From: Psychrobacter sp. JCM 18901
Lineage (GTDB): Bacteria > Pseudomonadota > Gammaproteobacteria > Pseudomonadales > Moraxellaceae
Assembly: GCF_000586435.1 (NCBI RefSeq)
Contig: NZ_BAWH01000014.1
Span: forward strand, 19,827 to 83,826
Direction: 5' to 3'
DNA: 64,000 nucleotides
The notes under the pieces are model-generated. The model was not told the origin of the DNA, ran no database searches, and saw only the letters and a program-made list of their open reading frames with translations. Positions 59,527-64,000 of the stretch are shown in pieces (position 1 is the stretch's first letter; every line of letters begins with the position of its first letter). A program made the translations under genes and the position numbers.

Positions 59527-60783
59527 ATGACAAACGAGACAGAAAGTACGAATACGGCAGCAAGTACAACTTGGCAGCTGAATGCATTGACCGAAGCGCT
59601 AGGTGACCTAACACTGACGGTTAGTGATAGCTTATCTATAGGTCGTGGTAGTGATAACGACGTAGTCCTAGGTAGCAAGCAGGTTTCTCGCAATCACGCG
59701 GTACTCAGTGTGTTAGACGGTCAGCTGTACGTAAAAGACTTAGACTCTTCTAATGGCACGTTTATCAATGAGCAACGTATTGCAGGTAATGAATCTAGTC
59801 ATCTCAAAGCAAATGATACGCTTGGCTTTGCAAGTTTTAGCTTTCAAGTACAGGCATCTGCTGCGCCAGTGACCACAGAGGAGTTAGTAGCAGATGCACA
59901 TGAAAATGCTGACACAGCTGCCGTGCTGGAAACTACTGCTAGTGAGCCTGTGACTGAAGAGCAGATAATTGAGGAAAGCGTTCTTGAGGAAGAGCCGATC
60001 ATAGAGCAAACAGTTAATGAGCCAGTGATCAAAGAGACTGGCATCGAAGAAATGTTACCTGCTACAGATGATACTGTACCTGTAGAGCCTTTACCTGCAG
60101 ATGCCGGCTCAGATATGACCGAAGAATCAGTAACCCCTACGCACGAAACCGTTGAACCAGTTGTTGAAGAACCAGTTGTTGAAGAACCAGCTGTTAAAGA
60201 GCTAGCTACTGAAGAAGCCGTTGCTACAGAGCCAGTTGTCAAAGAAACAGGGATTAATGAAGTACTGTCTGACGCGGAAGCAGCATCGCCTAAGCCAGTA
60301 GAAGAAACGCCAGTTGCCACAGAAGGGGTGGATGACACATCTGTACCAACAGCAACTGAAATAGAGGCTGTGACGTCTACAGAGTCATCACATGCAGCAT
60401 CTACTGATAGCGCGCCAGTGGTAGAAGAGCAGCCAGCAGTGCATGAAGAGCCAGCAGTGCATGAAGAGCCAGCAGTGCATGAAGAGCCAGCAGTCCAAGA
60501 CGAACACGACAAAACAACAAAAACAGAGTTACAAGAAGAAGCTGACCCTGAAGTTTTAAAAGCCAAACAAGCAGCTAGTGCACAGTTTTCAGGCACGGCT
60601 AATTTAGGGCAGCCGCGCGATCTTGGTACCGAAGGCAACAATGCGATGGATCAAGAAATCAGCAACCCTGCACATGCAGGTCATGTAGAGAAAAAAGCGA
60701 GCGGCGGCTGGTTTATATGGGTATTTGTGACCATTCTAATTATCGGTTTGGCCTTATGGTTGTTTAATATGGGCGGTGCATAA
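59527..60783 (+). CDS. FHA-domain protein with acidic repeats and a C-terminal membrane anchor
   Basis: A 418-residue intact protein. The FHA phosphothreonine-binding domain covers about residues 28-110, with the core residues in SIGRGSDNDVVL, SRNHAVLS and DSSNGTFINEQRI all present. Next comes a region of some 250 residues of Glu/Pro/Val/Thr-rich low complexity with short repeats, then LGQPRDLGTEGNNAMDQEISNP and a final membrane helix (GWFIWVFVTILIIGLALWLF). It is probably a membrane-tethered scaffold that reads a Ser/Thr kinase signal. No kinase or secretion gene is adjacent. AAGGAG lies upstream. Confidence 0.88.
   Translation: MTNETESTNTAASTTWQLNALTEALGDLTLTVSDSLSIGRGSDNDVVLGSKQVSRNHAVLSVLDGQLYVKDLDSSNGTFINEQRIAGNESSHLKANDTLGFASFSFQVQASAAPVTTEELVADAHENADTAAVLETTASEPVTEEQIIEESVLEEEPIIEQTVNEPVIKETGIEEMLPATDDTVPVEPLPADAGSDMTEESVTPTHETVEPVVEEPVVEEPAVKELATEEAVATEPVVKETGINEVLSDAEAASPKPVEETPVATEGVDDTSVPTATEIEAVTSTESSHAASTDSAPVVEEQPAVHEEPAVHEEPAVHEEPAVQDEHDKTTKTELQEEADPEVLKAKQAASAQFSGTANLGQPRDLGTEGNNAMDQEISNPAHAGHVEKKASGGWFIWVFVTILIIGLALWLFNMGGA
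60157..60201 (+). repeat. 15-bp tandem repeat in the FHA gene
   Basis: CCAGTTGTTGAAGAA occurs twice in direct succession (60157-60171, 60172-60186), then a diverged third copy. It encodes PVVEE units. Confidence 0.9.
60433..60494 (+). repeat. 18-bp tandem repeat in the FHA gene
   Basis: Three identical copies of an 18-base unit (60433-60450, 60451-60468, 60469-60486) and a partial fourth. They encode PAVHEE. Exact identity suggests recent expansion and likely length variation between strains. Confidence 0.93.
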
Positions 60784-60959
60784 TTCAATTTTACACTCGG
60801 TCTTTGTCGTAATTTTTGATAGAGAGCCTTATTGTGCTTACCGTTTTTTTAAACAAATGACTCATTATAGCGTCGATATTTTAGCGAATATTGGCGCTAT
60901 ATTTTATAGAGCAGCTTATAGTTTTGTTATTGCCTATAAGGTGCTAAGAGAGCGCTATT

Positions 60960-62456
60960 ATGATGACTTTTGAAGAATACCAAGCTTTTAGAGATAGAGG
61001 CTTTAGTCACGCACCGCTGGTAAAAAAGCGTCTGATGGATGCGCAGACTCCTGTATCTGTATTCTCCAAAGTACGTGATCTAAATGGCTCTGCCTATCTG
61101 TTTGAGTCTGTGGTAGGCGGTGAGCGCTGGGCACGGTACTCCATGATTGGATTGGGTAGCGATCTGATTTTGCAGTACGCTGATGGCAATATGACGACCA
61201 AGCGAAACGATCATATTGATACAGAGGCAGTAGAGAATCCCTTTGATTACCTGCGTGAGCTGATGGCGCAGTATCATATGCCAACCGCTGAGGATGTGCC
61301 AACAATGCCGAGCTTTAGCGGCGGTTTAGTCGGTTACTTTGGCTACGATATGGTACGTGTTATTGAGCCAAGTGTCGGTTTATCTGATGCGCCCAATCCA
61401 ATGTCGATGCCAGATATGTGCTGATGCTTTCGATGAGCGTTATTGTATTTGATAATTTAGAGAATACGCTATCAATCATCGTCTATGCTGATTGCCAGTC
61501 TGAGGATGGCTACAGTTCAGCTATCCGTGAGCTAGAACAAATCGAAGAAAAGCTAGCAGAGCCATCCAATTTGCGCGCACCTGTAATGCCTACGCCTAAA
61601 TTTATATCGCAAACAGGTGCCAAAAAAATACTGTAGCGATGTCAATAAAATAAAGGATTACATTGCCGCAGGTGACGTCATGCAGGTAGTGCCAGCGCAG
61701 CGATTGACAGCGGACTATACAGGCGACTCTCTAGCCGTCTATCGTGCGCTTCGCTACCTTAATCCGTCGCCTTATCTGTTCTTGGTGCATGGCTACACAC
61801 TCGATGATCACAAACGCTTTGATATTATCGGTGCTTCTCCTGAAATCTATCCCGTATCGAAAATGGCAAGGTGACGGTAAGGCCGCTAGCAGGGACACGG
61901 CAACGTGGCCGAGATAAGGCTGAAGACCTCGCGCTTGAGCAAGAGCTGCTAAATGATGAGAAAGAAACAGCGGAGCATTTGATGCTCATTGATTTGGGTC
62001 GCAATGATCTTGGCCGCGTTTGCGAATATGGCAGTTTTAAAGTCACAGAAAAGATGTTTATAGAGCGCTACTCACAAGTGATGCATATCGCATCTAATGT
62101 TGAGGGTACGATACGAGCTGATAAGGATGCACTAGATGTGTTTTGTGCCACTTTCCCAGCTGGGACGCTATCGGGCACACCCAAAATCCGCGCTATGCAA
62201 ATTATCGATGAGATAGAACCAGTACGTCGAACAGTATTTGGTGGTTCAGTTGGTTATCTAGGTTGGAATGGTAATATGGACACGGCCATTGCTATCCGTA
62301 CTGCGGTGATGCGCCGTGGTGAAATACATATTCAAGCCGGAGCAGGGGTTGTCGCTGATTCTATTCCAGAAAAAGAATGGGATGAAACCAATAAAAAAAG
62401 CATTGGCATTAATAAAAGCGGTAGAAATGGCCTGTAATGGCTTGCGTATTCGCTAA
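60960..62456 (+). CDS. trpE: Anthranilate synthase component I (four frameshifts)
   Basis: TrpE converts chorismate to anthranilate with TrpG. Four indels must be undone: a lost base near 61420, an extra base in A7 (61622-61628), a lost base near 61855, and an extra base in A7 (62393-62399). The result is 498 residues. Marks: LLESVVGG-like [18 protein letters not shown] in the N-terminal domain, where tryptophan feedback occurs; [80 protein letters not shown]; and [19 protein letters not shown]. The end reads [18 protein letters not shown]. trpG is not in the window. The start is one of two adjacent ATG codons. Confidence 0.95.
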
Positions 62457-62600
62457 TTAAATAGCCAGTAATGTGACAAAAATAAAGGCTACCAGTAAAA
62501 AGCCAATTTATCGTCATATTTTTATTTATAAAAAAAACCAGCTTAATCAGTGACTTAAATATTTATATCAAATTAATTTAAAAAAAAGATGAAAAAGTAC

Positions 62601-62636
62601 TTGCGCATCTCAAAAAAATTTGATAGAATAGCCACC
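62601..62636 (+). promoter_or_regulatory. Promoter of the tRNA cluster
   Basis: TTGCGC (62601-62606), a 17-base spacer and TAGAAT (62624-62629), followed by a GC-containing stretch GCCACC. This is a good sigma-70 arrangement about 15-20 bases before the first tRNA. A GC-rich discriminator is typical of stringently controlled stable-RNA promoters. Confidence 0.75.
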
Positions 62637-62651
62637 ACTTTAAGAGAACAA

Positions 62652-62726
<75 letters not shown>

Positions 62727-62793
62727 TCTCTCTTAAAGTAGCTTTTTATGAATTTGTCTTAAATGTAAGTCATTTTTGTTCAAAGCAACCTAA

Positions 62794-62877
62794 GGTGGGG
62801 TTGGGGAGCGGTCAAACCCAACAGACTGTAAATCTGTCGCGAAAGCTTCGAAGGTTCGAATCCTTCCCCCACCACCA
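62794..62877 (+). tRNA. tRNA-Tyr (GUA)
   Basis: A class II tRNA with a long variable arm. The acceptor GGTGGGG pairs with CCCCACC, anticodon GTA lies in CAGACTGTAAATCTG, and ACCA ends it. It is very close to E. coli tRNA-Tyr. Confidence 0.96.
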
Positions 62878-62961
62878 TATTTTCTAAAGTTTGTCATAGC
62901 GCCAAGCATACTCTCTATATCTCATAACTCTCGATTAGAGTTATCCTGAATAAGAGTAAAT

Positions 62962-63035
62962 GCGGGTGTGGTATAATGGTAACACCTTAGCCTTCCAAGC
63001 TAATGACGCGGGTTCGATTCCCGCCACCCGCTCCA
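62962..63035 (+). tRNA. tRNA-Gly (UCC)
   Basis: The acceptor GCGGGTG pairs with CACCCGC; anticodon TCC lies in AGCCTTCCAAGCT; the T-arm is CGGG-TTCGATT-CCCG; the end is TCCA. It corresponds to E. coli glyT. Confidence 0.96.
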
Positions 63036-63137
63036 TATATACACCATCGCAAAGCATAACAATAAATCATCACGAGAGTCAGTAATTATTGCTGCATCGT
63101 GATATTTTTTTAGTGCAACTCAAAGGTTTCAATATAC

Positions 63138-63212
<75 letters not shown>

Positions 63213-63421
63213 TTTATTGTTTATACCTTTTATGCTTGTTTTGCTATTTATATAACTTTGCGTCGATATCGAAATTATAGAATATTGAAATATATAACAG
63301 TAGTGCGGTAGACAATGATTCAAAGGTGACACTGAGGTGTTGCCTTTTAGTGCTGTCAGTATATTAATAAATATTGGTTTTGATGGTCTTATATAGAGAA
63401 GACTAAAACTAATAGGTCAGT

Positions 63422-63741
63422 ATGCAGACATTAATACATTATTTTTTTGCACTTTGGTTTTCCTCTTTTTATCGCGATTGCGTTTTTTTAGAAAAGAGTG
63501 GAAAAAAGTATATCTGATTTTGCTTGCGACCATGCTGGTTGATATAGATCATCTGGTAGCAAACCCAATATTTCAGGCAAATAGATGTAGCATTAATTTT
63601 CATCCGTTACATACTTATTATGCGATGCTAGTGTATTTTGCTTTACTCTTTCTTCGTAAGCCTCTTAATATCATTGGAACTGGACTGCTGTTCCATATGT
63701 TAACGGATTTTACGGATTGTTTGATGATGTCGGTCAGCTAA
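63422..63741 (+). CDS. DUF6122-like small membrane protein (two frameshifts)
   Basis: With one base removed from each of two T7 runs (63442-63448 and 63483-63489), an ATG at 63422 (AGGTC upstream) opens a 105-residue protein. It begins QTLIHYFLHFGFPLFIAIAF and continues WKKVYLILLATMLVDIDHLVANPIF, RCSINFHPLHTYYAMLVYF and GTGLLFHMLTDFTDC. Conserved His and Asp residues near membrane spans (HYFLHF, DIDHL, HPLHT, HMLTD) suggest a metal-binding membrane hydrolase-like family; I believe this is DUF6122, from memory. The function is unknown. Confidence 0.7.
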
Positions 63742-64000
63742 TATCGCGACCTTGCATATCAAGATAATTATACGGTTATAAGAAAGGTTATAATCAATCG
63801 AGCTTTATATCTACTAGTTAGAGAGAAGTTGATTTCGATTAAGAGATGTATGACTATTTAAGACAAGTCAGCGTATAATAACGGATACAAGAATTAGTTC
63901 GGAGCATTGTTTAAGCAGTGGTTCGTGCGGTTGATAGCTAGGTTTATGATGATTTAATTCTATTATGAGCCATTAAACAGCTTTTTATTGATCATTCACC
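63742..64000. other. Right edge, no gene seen
   Basis: The last 260 bases are A+T-rich with no convincing open frame, tRNA or terminator. It may be the upstream region of a gene beyond the window. Confidence 0.45.

Noticed and set aside
59844..60641. A 265-codon open frame opposite the FHA gene
   Set aside because: It is the antisense of the Glu/Pro/Val repeats and gives a Ser/Thr/Val/Cys low-complexity product. The plus strand encodes a clear FHA domain and membrane helix.
60776..60973. A 65-codon open frame between the FHA gene and trpE
   Set aside because: It overlaps the ends of both genes, has no good ribosome site and no recognisable feature.

Overview
The window reads as about 64 kb of chromosome from a gammaproteobacterium of the Moraxellaceae, most likely Psychrobacter. 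I infer this from protein style, moderate A+T-richness and gene neighbourhoods, not from a database search. It holds about 50 protein genes and four tRNAs. I saw no insertion sequence, prophage, CRISPR array or rRNA.

Layout. 1-2.9 kb: typA 3' end, mscL, a small exported protein, mutM. 2.9-13.7 kb: relA, rlmD, a DnaQ-like exonuclease, cysM and a GacS/BarA hybrid kinase, a neighbourhood resembling the Pseudomonas gacS-cysM-rlmD-relA region. 13.9-16.3 kb: a crotonase and a Bcr/CflA drug exporter. 16.7-21.1 kb: a five-gene chemosensory-like operon (binding lipoprotein, membrane CheA-like kinase, single-domain response regulator, two tandem CheX-like phosphatases) with no receptor, CheW or motility genes nearby. 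21.6-23.6 kb: rpsB-tsf. 23.8-31.8 kb: lytic transglycosylase, lrgAB, hflX, a PlsC-type acyltransferase, an aldo/keto reductase, an FKBP and a cold-shock/DUF1294 protein. 31.9-38.3 kb: ileS-lspA, a thioredoxin-fold protein and a GNAT-nitrilase fusion. 38.8-43.8 kb: a membrane-anchored BLUF photoreceptor, divergent D-2-hydroxyglutarate dehydrogenase and serA, and trhO. 44.3-46.2 kb: orphan membrane proteins and a Sel1-repeat protein. 46.6-62.5 kb: metXW, hemH, polA, ohr, prfC, an FHA protein, trpE and several hypotheticals. 62.6-63.2 kb: tRNA-Thr(UGU)-Tyr-Gly-Thr(GGU), in the order of the E. coli thrU-tyrU-glyT-thrT cluster, but followed by a DUF6122 gene instead of tufB.

The most pervasive property is that about 26 of the roughly 50 coding genes are broken by one-base indels. 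Most are one extra base in an A or T run of 7-8; others are a single lost base, often in a GG or CC pair. They hit essential genes (rpsB, ileS) and even a tRNA acceptor stem. Undoing them restores family-typical proteins every time. I therefore read them as sequencing or assembly errors and annotate each such gene as one CDS, giving the indel positions. Anyone using the window literally would wrongly call a relA-, polA-, gacS- and trpE-deficient organism.

The best candidates for new biology are the minimal CheA/CheY/CheX2 operon, the tail-anchored BLUF protein with an unexplained terminator just upstream, the paired palindromes before the acyltransferase gene, and the acidic low-complexity insertions found in several otherwise ordinary enzymes.
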